This document shows, one piece after another, positions 1 through 6,926 of a stretch of DNA of 14,651 bases. This stretch comes from Rhizobacter sp. (lineage in GTDB: Bacteria > Pseudomonadota > Gammaproteobacteria > Burkholderiales > Burkholderiaceae_C). The notes below the pieces were generated by a model that saw only the letters and a list, made by a program, of their open reading frames with translations, ran no database searches and was not told where the DNA came from. How positions within the stretch are numbered: the first letter of the stretch is position 1; each line of letters begins with the position of its first letter. The position numbers and the translations under genes were made by a program. The stretch covers positions 1-14,651 of the forward strand of contig JANYBE010000409.1 in NCBI GenBank assembly GCA_025360945.1, read 5' to 3'.

Positions 1-174
1 CGCGATGTCGGCGAGGCGCGAGAACGCAGGCTTGAAGCCCGAGTGGTCGTAGCCCGGTCCGCCATGCAGCAGGACCAACGTCGGCTTCTCGCGCATCGAC
101 AGTCCGTCGGGCACGAGGGCGGCGCCTTCGACATCGACGAACAGGCGCACTCCGGGTTCGATGTGGATGAGCAT
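1..174 (-). CDS. Alpha/beta hydrolase, N-terminal part (cut by window edge)
   Basis: Only the first 58 residues are inside the window, reading leftwards off the edge. They start MLIHIEPGVRLFVDVEG and contain LVLLHGGPGYDHSGF at about residues 34-48. The HGGPG motif is the oxyanion-hole signature of alpha/beta hydrolases of the prolyl iminopeptidase-like kind (family knowledge). The catalytic Ser, Asp and His lie outside the window, so activity and substrate cannot be judged. The ATG overlaps the TGA of the upstream MFS remnant by one base (TGATG), so the two were probably co-translated. No clear ribosome binding site of its own is visible. It may still be intact, or it may share the decay seen just upstream. 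Confidence 0.75.
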   Translation of the reverse strand, partial: MLIHIEPGVRLFVDVEGAALVPDGLSMREKPTLVLLHGGPGYDHSGFKPAFSRLADIA

Positions 175-720
175 CAGGCGATTGTCTGTGGGGCGCCGGG
201 CGCGCGTGCGTTCGCACGCGGCAGCACGAAGCTGAGCATGGCTGCGAGTGCTGCAAACAGCGCGCCGCAAACGAACGCTAGCTGATACCCGCCACGCATC
301 GCCACCGGCACGGCCGCACCCGCGGCCACAAGTGCCCCGGTGCGCGCCGCCGCGCCACTCGCGAGCACCGCGAGCCCGAGCGCACCACCCATGAATGCGG
401 TGTTGAACGCCCGAGGCCAGTCCCGACTCGCTCGGCGCGACATCGCTCATGGCCGCGAGCAGCACTGGATTCAGCGCGACGCCTGCGCCCAGGCCGAGCA
501 GCAGCATGCCTGGCAGCACATCGGGCATGAAATGCCCGTCGACCGGGGCGCGTGCAAATATCGCAAGACCCAGCGCGGCGAGCAACAAGCCCGCCGCGAG
601 TGGCCCGCGTATGCCGAAGCGCATTACGAGCTTGGCTGACGAGCCCAGCGAGAGTGCCGCCATGATCAGGTTCGACGGCAGGAACGCCAGTCCGACCTGC
701 ATCGCGCTGTAGTAGTGCGC
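174..720 (-). pseudogene. MFS transporter remnant (DHA2/EmrB-QacA-like C-terminal part, frameshifted)
   Basis: Translation of the minus strand from about 720 gives a typical late part of a 14-helix drug:proton antiporter. It runs YYSAMQVGLAFLPSNLIM, then a hydrophobic helix (AAGLLLAALGLAIFAR), then LPGMLLLGLGAGVALNP and MSDVAPSESGLASGV. At about 404-408 the homology moves to another frame, continuing FNTAFMGGALGLAVLAS and finishing with GGYQLAFVCGALFAALAAML before the TGA at 174. A single missing base there explains it. About 180 residues of an expected 450-500 remain, so the N-terminal half is absent. The 5' end is joined to a PhnB-like remnant. It is non-functional as it stands; the frameshift alone could be a sequencing error, but the missing half could not. 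Confidence 0.8.
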
Positions 721-985
721 CTCGGCGTCGGCGGTCAGCAACGGCGCGAAGCCTTAAAACGACGGCTTCACACAGGTGCAGTTGTCGGCGCCGGTCAGCG
801 TCGCATCGCCGATTTGCAGGCTCAGTTGCATCACCTTGTTGTCGGACGCCGGCGCGACCATGCTGGGCGGCTGGGGCTCGGGACCGCCGACATAGCGCAC
901 CAGCGTTATGACTTTGGCGATGAGCGCCCCCGGAATAACTCGGCGGCCTCTTCAGCCCGGTTGTTGAATCAGAGGTAGGGTGTTG
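721..985 (-). pseudogene. PhnB-like VOC/glyoxalase-fold protein remnant
   Basis: The minus strand holds a broken copy of a small VOC-superfamily protein of the PhnB type. Reading down from about 985: PYL, an in-frame TGA (969-971), FNNRAEEAAELF, a frameshift in a run of five C (927-931), GALIAKVITLVRYVGGPEP, then PPSMVAPASDNKVMQLSL and QIGDATLTGADNC, KPSF, an in-frame TAA (754-756) and GFAPLLTADAEA. These blocks match, in order, the PYLFFxGrxEEAxxFY, SPEPxPPGMVPPxSEdKVMHAsf, IGDtxvmasD and GFxLSLtxxDEAEA stretches I know from PhnB-like proteins. The last third of the family (the final beta strands) is missing and MFS sequence follows directly. Two stops plus a frameshift make real decay more likely than sequencing error. 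Confidence 0.75.
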
Positions 986-1036
986 ATCGCAAGGCGTGTC
1001 CTTGCAATCCAGGCCACAACCACAACAATAGCAAAC

Positions 1037-2149
1037 TCAGGCGGGATAGAGGGCCCCGAGCACGCGCGGTCCGGCCGCGCCAGTGACGGCGCTCAGATTG
1101 CCGGGTTCGCGTTGGCAGAAGGCGCGCGCTAGCCATGCGAAGGCGCAAGCCTCGACTAGCATCGCCGGCAGGCCGCGGGTGTCTGTGCGATCCACCCGGG
1201 AGGCAGGCAATCGTGCGGCGAGGCGCAGCATCAGGTGATCATTCAGCGCGCCGCCGCCGCAGACCAGCAACTCGCCCGCCTCGGGCGAGTGGCAAAGCGC
1301 GTCGTTAGTGCATGCGGTGGCGGTGAGTTCGGCGAGCGTGGCCTGAATGTCCTCGGGCCGAAGTGCCAGTGAGCGGTGTCTCAGCTGTGCGCTCAGCCAC
1401 GCCGGATTGAACAGATCGCGACCGGTGCTTTTGGGCGCTGGCAGCGCGAAATATGGATCGGCGAGCATCTGCGCGAGCAGCGCCGCATCGACTTGGCCCG
1501 ATGCAGCCCAGGCGCCGGCCGTGTCGTAGGGTTGACCGGTGTGGAGTTGGCACCAGTGGTCCATCAGCAGGTTGCCGGGGCCGCAATCAAAGCCGATCGT
1601 GCGGCCGTCGGCATGCAACACGGTGAGGTTGGCAATGCCGCCAATGTTCAGCACCGCGACGCTTTCACCCGGACGGGCGAACACGGCACGATGAAACGCC
1701 GGCACCAGCGGCGCGCCCTGGCCGCGCGCGGCCACATCGCGGCTGCGCAGATCGGCAACGACGGCAATGCCGCTCAATTCGGCTAGCAGCGCGGGGCTGT
1801 TCAGCTGGATCGTGTAGCCGGTGCCGTCGAACGCGCCGGGGCGATGGCGCACGGTCTGGCCATGCGCACCGATCGCGCGTACTTGCCCGGCGGCTGCGCC
1901 GCTGCTGGCCAGCAGCGCGGCGACCGCGTGCGCACACGTGCGAACAAGCGCATTCGCTGCCAGTGCGGCCCGATGCAACTCGTTGGCGCCCGCTGTGTTG
2001 AGTGCCAGCATCTCGGCTGCGAGTGCGGGCTCGAACGGCCGGTGCGCGTGCGCGAGCACATCCAGGGTGTGGCCAGCGAAGTCGACCAGTACCGCATCGA
2101 CACCGTCAAGCGAGGTGCCCGACATCACGCCGATGTAGAGATCGTTCAT
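1037..2149 (-). CDS. anmK: Anhydro-N-acetylmuramic acid kinase
   Basis: This cytoplasmic kinase phosphorylates and hydrolyses 1,6-anhydro-MurNAc to MurNAc-6-phosphate during recycling of cell-wall fragments. The 370-residue product has the family hallmarks in order: MSGTSLDGVD at residues 9-18 (phosphate-binding loop), HGQTVRHRPG at 96-105, VVADLRSRD followed by GQGAPLVP at about 130-150 (the segment carrying the expected catalytic Asp), NIGGIANLT at 168-176, GFDCGPGN at 186-193, and near the C-terminus VCGGGALND and EACAFAWLA. Length is normal. A TTG at 2185 would add 12 residues, but it lies in the loop of a terminator-like hairpin and the family begins at MNDLYIGVMSG, so I chose the ATG at 2149. 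It sits downstream of a peptidoglycan peptidase on the same strand, a fitting neighbour for murein turnover. Confidence 0.95.
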   Translation of the reverse strand: MNDLYIGVMSGTSLDGVDAVLVDFAGHTLDVLAHAHRPFEPALAAEMLALNTAGANELHRAALAANALVRTCAHAVAALLASSGAAAGQVRAIGAHGQTVRHRPGAFDGTGYTIQLNSPALLAELSGIAVVADLRSRDVAARGQGAPLVPAFHRAVFARPGESVAVLNIGGIANLTVLHADGRTIGFDCGPGNLLMDHWCQLHTGQPYDTAGAWAASGQVDAALLAQMLADPYFALPAPKSTGRDLFNPAWLSAQLRHRSLALRPEDIQATLAELTATACTNDALCHSPEAGELLVCGGGALNDHLMLRLAARLPASRVDRTDTRGLPAMLVEACAFAWLARAFCQREPGNLSAVTGAAGPRVLGALYPA

Positions 2150-2175
2150 CGCGCCATTGTGGCCGCCAACGAGAA

Positions 2176-2194
2176 GGACCCGCAACGCGGGTCC
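2176..2194 (-). terminator. Intrinsic terminator-like hairpin after the M23 gene
   Basis: There is a perfect 8-bp inverted repeat, GGACCCGC / GCGGGTCC, with a 3-nt loop. It lies 23 nt past the stop codon of the M23 peptidase gene and before the anmK ATG. On the minus strand the stem is followed by TTCTCGTT, a modest T-tract, as expected for Rho-independent termination of the peptidase transcript. Leaky termination could still let anmK be read from upstream, since no other clear anmK promoter is seen in the 26 nt between hairpin and ATG. Confidence 0.6.
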
Positions 2195-2217
2195 GCTCCC
2201 GTCTTCAGCACCCCGAG

Positions 2218-3609
2218 CTACTCTGCGTAAGCACTCGAGCGCAACATGCTGTCGGCCACACCGAGCTGGCCCTTCACCGTCTGCGCGAGTTGGGCGAACT
2301 CCGCCTTCGCCGCGGCCGACAGCTCCACGGTCTCGGCCGAGCGTGCCATGATCATCGGGTCTTCCTGCACACCATTCACCTTGACCTCGAAGTGCAAATG
2401 CGGCCCGGTCGCCCAGCCGGTCATGCCGACCGCGCCGATGTGCTGGCCTTGCTCAACGTGCGCTCCGCGCTTCACGTCGATGCGGCTCATGTGGGCGTAG
2501 ACGGTCGAGCGCTGCGCGCTGTGCTTTACCTCGACGACATTGCCGTAGCCGTTCTGCCAGCCGGCGAACGCGACGGTACCGTCGCCGACCGCGCGGATCG
2601 CCGTGCCAGTGGGCGCACCGTAGTCCACGCCCTTGTGCTGCTTCCAGCTGTTCAGGATCGGGTGCATGCGCATCGCGAAGCCTGAGGTCACGCGCGAGAA
2701 CTCCAGCGGGCTGGCGAGGAACGCGCGCTTCTTGCTCTTGCCGTCCAGGCCATAGTAGCCGCCCTTGTTCTGCGTGTCCTTGAACCACATCGCCGCGTAG
2801 CTTCGGCCGCTGTTGACGAACTCGGCGGCGAGCACTCGGCCGGCGTTCGAAGCGCCCCACGTGATGGGCTCGCCATCGGCCGTCAGCGCTTCGTAGACGA
2901 CCGAGAAGGTGTCGCCATTGCGCAGCTGGCGGTGGAAGTCGACGTCGGTCGCGAACACTTCGGTCAGCTGCGTGGCGATCGAATCGGGGATGCGCGCGTC
3001 GTCGGTCGCGGCAAACAGCGACGAACGAATCGTGCCGCTGCCCATGCGTACCTGCGCGGCCAGCGGCGCGGTCCTCACCGATGCGACCAGGCTGCCGGCG
3101 ACGCGCTCCACACGCAAGCGCGTGAAATGCGTGCCAAGCTGCTCGGCGCTGGCTGGCGCGTAGCGGGCGATCAGCTCGGTCAGCTTGCCGTTCTCGTCGG
3201 TCTGCACGCGAACCATCTTGCCGCCGCGCCCGCTCAGCAACTGACGTGCGGTCGGGTCGAGGCGCAGAAACAGCGCGGCTGTGGCGTCACTGACGTTCAG
3301 CCGCTTGAGCAGGCTGTCGGCGGTGTCGGTCGAACGCGTCAGGTCTGTCCGGTACAGCTGCAATTCGTGCTCGGCGAGTGCATCCAGTTGTGACTGAATG
3401 CCCTCAGGAGTGACAGTTTCCGTCACGAGATGCTGCGGCAAATTGGCCGGATCGAAAGCCAGCGGCGAAACGCCGAAGGCAGTCACGCCGAAGCCGGCCA
3501 GCGCCAGCATCACCGCGGCCGACAGGCTACGCGGGTGAGCGGCGACAAAGCGTCCGGTATGCGCAGTGGCGGTGGCCAGAGCGCGATCAATGGTGTTGGT
3601 TGAAAACAA
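2218..3609 (-). CDS. Membrane-anchored M23 family murein endopeptidase
   Basis: With the TTG start at 3609 the product is 463 residues. One hydrophobic helix at about residues 29-47 ([19 protein letters not shown]) suggests a signal anchor to the inner membrane. A middle region ([30 protein letters not shown]) of the type preceding LytM domains follows. The C-terminal zinc peptidase domain spans about 320-415, with HKGVDYG (first His and Asp ligands), YAHMS and PHLHFE, so all expected zinc and catalytic residues are present. Such enzymes cut peptide cross-links in peptidoglycan in the periplasm. The start is uncertain: the frame stays open to 3807, close to tyrS. TTG at 3627 has a better purine stretch (AAGAG, 5 nt upstream), and the only upstream ATG is at 3756. 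Homology as I recall it begins near NTIDRAL, favouring 3609 or 3627. Confidence 0.88.
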   Translation of the reverse strand: MFSTNTIDRALATATAHTGRFVAAHPRSLSAAVMLALAGFGVTAFGVSPLAFDPANLPQHLVTETVTPEGIQSQLDALAEHELQLYRTDLTRSTDTADSLLKRLNVSDATAALFLRLDPTARQLLSGRGGKMVRVQTDENGKLTELIARYAPASAEQLGTHFTRLRVERVAGSLVASVRTAPLAAQVRMGSGTIRSSLFAATDDARIPDSIATQLTEVFATDVDFHRQLRNGDTFSVVYEALTADGEPITWGASNAGRVLAAEFVNSGRSYAAMWFKDTQNKGGYYGLDGKSKKRAFLASPLEFSRVTSGFAMRMHPILNSWKQHKGVDYGAPTGTAIRAVGDGTVAFAGWQNGYGNVVEVKHSAQRSTVYAHMSRIDVKRGAHVEQGQHIGAVGMTGWATGPHLHFEVKVNGVQEDPMIMARSAETVELSAAAKAEFAQLAQTVKGQLGVADSMLRSSAYAE

Positions 3610-3705
3610 TTCTGTCCGGGAGCCCAACGTGGCTCTTGTTGCGAGTGCGGGCGTCTTGTGGCCCGTACTTCTGTGTCTATCCCTCTGCGGCCCGAAGGCC
3701 TCCAC

Positions 3706-3711
3706 TAGAAT
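3706..3711 (+). promoter_or_regulatory. Possible -10 box for the tyrS transcript
   Basis: TAGAAT occurs in the divergent region about 115 nt before the tyrS ATG. It matches five of six consensus positions, but no good TTGACA-like element sits 16-18 nt upstream, so support is weak. If used, the tyrS leader would be roughly 110 nt. Confidence 0.3.
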
Positions 3712-3791
3712 CGCGGTGCTCTTCTCTTTCGATCCGCAGCCTGGTTCGGGTCGCATCCAATTGAGCGTGTGCAGGCCCCGAAGCGCCGCGC

Positions 3792-3797
3792 AGTATA
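3792..3797 (-). promoter_or_regulatory. Possible -10 box for the M23 peptidase transcript
   Basis: Read on the minus strand the bases give TATACT, a near-consensus -10. No convincing -35 box lies 16-18 nt upstream. If transcription starts about 7 nt downstream (near 3785), the GTG at 3807 cannot be the peptidase start, which supports one of the internal starts. The element sits about 30 nt from the tyrS ATG, so the two divergent genes would have overlapping leaders. Confidence 0.33.
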
Positions 3798-3826
3798 CCC
3801 AGCCCACCGGGCGAAAATTCCCGGAA

Positions 3827-5080
3827 ATGACCCGTATGTCCGTGACCTTTACTCAAGCTTCACAAGCCCCGCATCCGGTGACCGATCGCGTTTGCGAGGC
3901 GATGACGATCTCGCTGCGCGGCTGCGACGAACTGTTACCGCAAACTGACTGGCTGGCCAAGCTTGCACGTTCAGAAGCAACCGGCGTGCCACTGCGCGTC
4001 AAGCTCGGGCTGGACCCGACCGCGCCCGATCTGCACCTGGGTCACACGGTCGTGCTGAACAAGATGCGCCAGCTCCAGGATCTGGGTCACACGGTGATCT
4101 TTCTGGTCGGCGATTTCACTTCGATGATCGGCGACCCGTCGGGGCGCAACATGACGCGTCCGCCGCTCAGCCGCGAGCAGATCGAGGCGAATGCGCAGAC
4201 CTACTTTAACCAGGCCAAGCTGGTGCTGGATGAGAGCAAGACCGAGGTTCGCTTCAACTCCGAATGGAGCGACCCGCTCGGTGCGCGCGGCATGATCCAG
4301 CTTGCCTCGCGCTATACGGTGGCGCGAATGATGGAGCGCAACGACTTTCATGACCGCTTCAAGGCCGGCACGCCGATCAGCGTCCACGAATTCTTGTACC
4401 CGCTGATGCAGGGCTACGACTCGGTGGCGCTCAAGAGCGATCTCGAACTCGGTGGCACTGACCAGAAGTTCAACCTGCTGGTCGGCCGCGCGCTCCAAAG
4501 CGAGTACGGCCAGGAGCCGCAGTGCATCTTGACGATGCCGCTGCTCGAGGGGCTGGACGGTGTCGAAAAGATGTCCAAGAGCAAGTGCAACTTCATTGCG
4601 ATCACCGAGGCGCCGAACGCCATGTTTGCGAAGCTGCTGTCGATCGACGACACCATGATGTGGAAGTACTTCACGTTGCTGAGCTTCCGGCCCGAGGCCG
4701 AGATCGCGGCGCTCAGGCGCGAGGTCGAAGGCGGGCGCAACCCGAAGGATGCGAAGGTGCTACTGGCCAAGGAGATCACGGCGCGCTTTCACAACGCGAC
4801 CGCGGCCGAGGCGGCCGAGGCCGATTTCAACCTCCGTGCGCGCGGCGGCGTGCCGCAACAGATCGACGCCATCACGCTCTCCGGGGCGCCGCTCGGCATC
4901 GGTGCGGTGCTGAAACAGGCTAATCTCGCGGCATCGACCGGAGAGGCTTTGCGCCTGGTCGACGGCAACGGCGTGCGAGTCGATGGCTCGGTCGTCAGCG
5001 ACCGCGGCTTGAAGCTCTCGGCCGGGATCTACGTAGTGCAGGTGGGTAAGCGCAAGTTCGCGCGGGTGACCTTGGAGTGA
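3827..5080 (+). CDS. tyrS: Tyrosyl-tRNA synthetase
   Basis: This class I synthetase charges tRNA-Tyr with tyrosine in the cytoplasm. The 417-residue product has the ATP-binding HIGH-type motif HLGH at residues 70-73 in [19 protein letters not shown]. It has the tyrosine-binding region [21 protein letters not shown] around 197-216 and KMSKS at 248-252. A C-terminal S4 RNA-binding domain ([20 protein letters not shown], then [12 protein letters not shown]) completes it. This is the long-spacing TyrS type common in proteobacteria. Cys254 replaces the usual Gly in the KMSKSKGN stretch. Start choice: ATG 3827 and ATG 3836 are both possible. The former has only GGAA close by; the frame is open back to 3566, but that extension runs antisense into the M23 gene and is not TyrS-like. 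It leads a plus-strand run with the DUF5329, CDF and dtd genes. Confidence 0.96.
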   Translation: MTRMSVTFTQASQAPHPVTDRVCEAMTISLRGCDELLPQTDWLAKLARSEATGVPLRVKLGLDPTAPDLHLGHTVVLNKMRQLQDLGHTVIFLVGDFTSMIGDPSGRNMTRPPLSREQIEANAQTYFNQAKLVLDESKTEVRFNSEWSDPLGARGMIQLASRYTVARMMERNDFHDRFKAGTPISVHEFLYPLMQGYDSVALKSDLELGGTDQKFNLLVGRALQSEYGQEPQCILTMPLLEGLDGVEKMSKSKCNFIAITEAPNAMFAKLLSIDDTMMWKYFTLLSFRPEAEIAALRREVEGGRNPKDAKVLLAKEITARFHNATAAEAAEADFNLRARGGVPQQIDAITLSGAPLGIGAVLKQANLAASTGEALRLVDGNGVRVDGSVVSDRGLKLSAGIYVVQVGKRKFARVTLE

Positions 5081-5086
5081 TCCAGC

Positions 5087-5452
5087 ATGTTTCGGCGAAG
5101 CCTTCTCGCAGTGGCGGCCTCGATGCTGGTGGTGGTGACCCATGCCGCACCGCCACCGCATGAGCAGAGCCGCATCGAGCGACTCATCCGCTTCGTCGAA
5201 TCGCAGAAAGACATGAAGTTCATCCGCAACGGGAGCGAATACAGCTGCGCCGAGGCGGCTAAATTCCTGCGTGGCAAGCTCGAGTCCATGGGGGGTGAGG
5301 TCACGACCGCACGTGAATTCATCGAGCGCATCGCCAGCAAGTCCAGCATGAGCGGCCAGCCCTACCACGTGAAGTTTGCCGATGGCAGGCTGATCCCGGC
5401 GGCGCAGTTTCTCGCCGACGAGCTCAAACGCATGGACGCGCGTCCCTCCTGA
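5087..5452 (+). CDS. Secreted DUF5329 family protein
   Basis: This is a 121-residue protein with a clear signal peptide: RR near the N-terminus, a hydrophobic core (LLAVAASMLVVV) and a THA-AP cleavage site after residue 20. The mature part contains IERLIRFVESQ, FIRNGSEYSCAEAAKFLRGKLE (45-66) and a TAREFIERIASKSSMSGQPY block. I recognise this pattern as DUF5329, a small exported proteobacterial family of unknown function. The start lies 6 nt after the tyrS stop without a good Shine-Dalgarno sequence, so translation is probably coupled to tyrS. One Cys (54) remains in the mature protein, so no internal disulfide is possible. The role is not known; exported location is the only solid inference. 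Confidence 0.8.
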   Translation: MFRRSLLAVAASMLVVVTHAAPPPHEQSRIERLIRFVESQKDMKFIRNGSEYSCAEAAKFLRGKLESMGGEVTTAREFIERIASKSSMSGQPYHVKFADGRLIPAAQFLADELKRMDARPS

Positions 5453-5458
5453 TCTCGC

Positions 5459-6349
5459 GTGCAGGTCAAGACCCTTCTCAAGCTGTCAATCGCGGCGGCC
5501 ATCGCGACCATCGCGATGAAGTCCGCCGCGTGGTGGGTCACCGACTCGGTGGGCCTGCTGTCCGACGCGATGGAGTCGTTCGTCAACCTCGCGTCGGCTC
5601 TTTTCGCGATTGCGATGGTGACGATCGCACAGCGCCCGGCCGACGAAGATCACCCGTTCGGCCACACCAAGGCCGAGTACTTCTCGAGCGGGTTCGAAGG
5701 CTTGCTGATCGTCGGCGCAGCAGCGGGCATCATTTGGGCCGCCGTACACCGCTTCACCGAACCGCAGCCCTTGCAATCGCTGGGCTGGGGCATCGCGCTC
5801 GCAGTGGTCAGCTCGGCGCTGAACTGGCTGCTGGCGTGGCGCATGATGGCCGCTTCGCGCGAGCACCGCTCAATCGTACTCGAGGCCGACGCACGGCATC
5901 TGTACACCGACGTGTGGACCTCAGCCGGCGTGGTCGTCGGTTTGGTGCTGGTGCATCTCACCGGCTGGCTCTGGCTGGATCCGGTGCTGGCCATCGGCGT
6001 CGCGCTGAACATCCTGCGTGAGGGCGCGCATCTGGCGTGGCGCTCTGTCGACGGGCTGATGGACAGCGCCGTCGAGCCCGAAGTTCGGGCCCAGATCGAT
6101 CGCGCGCTGGCACAGTTCGCGCACCACACGATCCGCTTCGATCACCTGGTGACGCGCCGAGCCGGCCAGCGTCGTTTCGTCGACCTGCACATGCACATGC
6201 CGGCGAGCTGGACGCTGGGGCGCGCTGCCGCGCTGCGCACCAGCGTCGAACAGGCGCTGATGAGCGAGGTGCCGGGATTGCGGGCGTCGATCCAGCTGCT
6301 GCCGTCGGATGTGGAGGCGCACTTCAACGACGTCGAGGACACGCCGTGA
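5459..6349 (+). CDS. Cation diffusion facilitator family transporter
   Basis: This 296-residue inner-membrane protein exports divalent metal ions (Zn, Fe, Mn, Co or Cd in the family) by proton antiport. N-terminal helices carry TDSVGLLSDAMESFVNLASA (helix 2, metal-site residue D36). A cytoplasmic loop has DHPFGHTKAEYFSSGFE (64-80), the family's DHPxGHxxAEY signature. Helix 5 has the paired metal ligands H147 and D151 in ADARHLYTDVWTSAGV. The soluble C-terminal domain includes FVDLHMHMPASWTLGRA. The FieF-type second acidic ligand, four residues after D36, is a serine here, with E39 next to it, as in the SDAxES branch of the family; metal specificity cannot be assigned. The start is GTG 6 nt past the upstream stop and lacks a Shine-Dalgarno sequence, which suggests coupling. 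Its TGA overlaps the dtd GTG. Confidence 0.92.
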   Translation: MQVKTLLKLSIAAAIATIAMKSAAWWVTDSVGLLSDAMESFVNLASALFAIAMVTIAQRPADEDHPFGHTKAEYFSSGFEGLLIVGAAAGIIWAAVHRFTEPQPLQSLGWGIALAVVSSALNWLLAWRMMAASREHRSIVLEADARHLYTDVWTSAGVVVGLVLVHLTGWLWLDPVLAIGVALNILREGAHLAWRSVDGLMDSAVEPEVRAQIDRALAQFAHHTIRFDHLVTRRAGQRRFVDLHMHMPASWTLGRAAALRTSVEQALMSEVPGLRASIQLLPSDVEAHFNDVEDTP

Positions 6350-6789
6350 TCGCCATCGCGCAGCGCGTCTCGTTTGCGAGCGTGAGCGTTGCGGGCGTCA
6401 GCGTCGGCGCGATCGAGCAAGGCCTGCTGGTGCTGGCCTGCGCCGAGCCGCGGGACACCGAGGCCATCGCCGACAAACTCGTCCACAAGCTGCTGAAGCT
6501 GCGCATCTTCGCCGACGAGCAGGGCAAGATGAACCGTAGCGTCGTCGACGTGCGCGGCGGTTTGCTGATCGTCAGCCAGTTCACGCTCGCGGCCGATGTC
6601 TCGGGTGGCAACCGACCGAGCTTCACCGGCGCGGCCGGGCCGGAACTGGGGCGCGCGCTGTACGAGCGGCTGCTTGCGACAGCGCGTGCACTGCACCCGA
6701 TCGTCGCGAGCGGCAAATTCGGTGCCGACATGCAGATCAACCTCGTCAACGACGGGCCGGTGACGATCCCGATCACCTTGCGCGACTAG
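6346..6789 (+). CDS. dtd: D-aminoacyl-tRNA deacylase
   Basis: The 147-residue cytoplasmic enzyme hydrolyses D-amino acids (classically D-Tyr) and glycine from mischarged tRNAs. It starts MIAIAQRVSFASVSV. It carries MNRSVVDV (62-69), the active-site block SQFTLAADVSGGNRPSF (77-93) and the cross-subunit gate-type motif LVNDGPVTIP (133-142), where the usual Gly-cisPro (here GP) sits. Length is exactly family-typical. The GTG start overlaps the stop of the CDF gene (GTGA), so it is translationally coupled. It shares a transcript direction with tyrS three genes upstream, which makes functional sense because TyrS is a source of D-Tyr-tRNA. Nothing looks damaged. Confidence 0.95.
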   Translation: MIAIAQRVSFASVSVAGVSVGAIEQGLLVLACAEPRDTEAIADKLVHKLLKLRIFADEQGKMNRSVVDVRGGLLIVSQFTLAADVSGGNRPSFTGAAGPELGRALYERLLATARALHPIVASGKFGADMQINLVNDGPVTIPITLRD

Positions 6790-6825
6790 GCGCACGCCCA
6801 AGGCTGCACAGGATTGATTGTTTTT

Positions 6826-6856
6826 AACCTAATTTCGGCACTGCTGGATTTAGGTT
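6826..6856. repeat. Short AT-rich inverted repeat downstream of dtd
   Basis: AACCTAA (6826-6832) and TTAGGTT (6850-6856) form a perfect 7-bp inverted repeat with a 17-nt loop, preceded by TTTTT. It lies in the only AT-rich patch of the region, between dtd and the aquaporin remnant. The stem is weak and has no following T-tract on the plus strand. It may be a poor terminator or simply remains of the lost 5' flank of aqpZ. The rest of 6790-6926 shows no gene. Confidence 0.35.
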
Positions 6857-6926
6857 GATTGGTCTCGCATGGCGTGGCACATTGGCCGCTGCCAGAGTCG
6901 GCGATCACTCAACACATCCATTCAGG

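Noticed and set aside
3566..3826. N-terminal extension of TyrS
   Set aside because: It reads antisense into the M23 gene and through the divergent promoter region, with no similarity to TyrS N-termini.
3971..5368. Minus-strand open frames (175, 121 and 202 codons) opposite tyrS and the DUF5329 gene
   Set aside because: They are shadows of clear coding sequences with composition typical of antisense frames and no motifs.
6779..6794. Possible terminator at the dtd stop (TGCGC / GCGCA stem)
   Set aside because: The stem is only 5 bp and the T-run begins about 27 nt later, too far for an intrinsic terminator.
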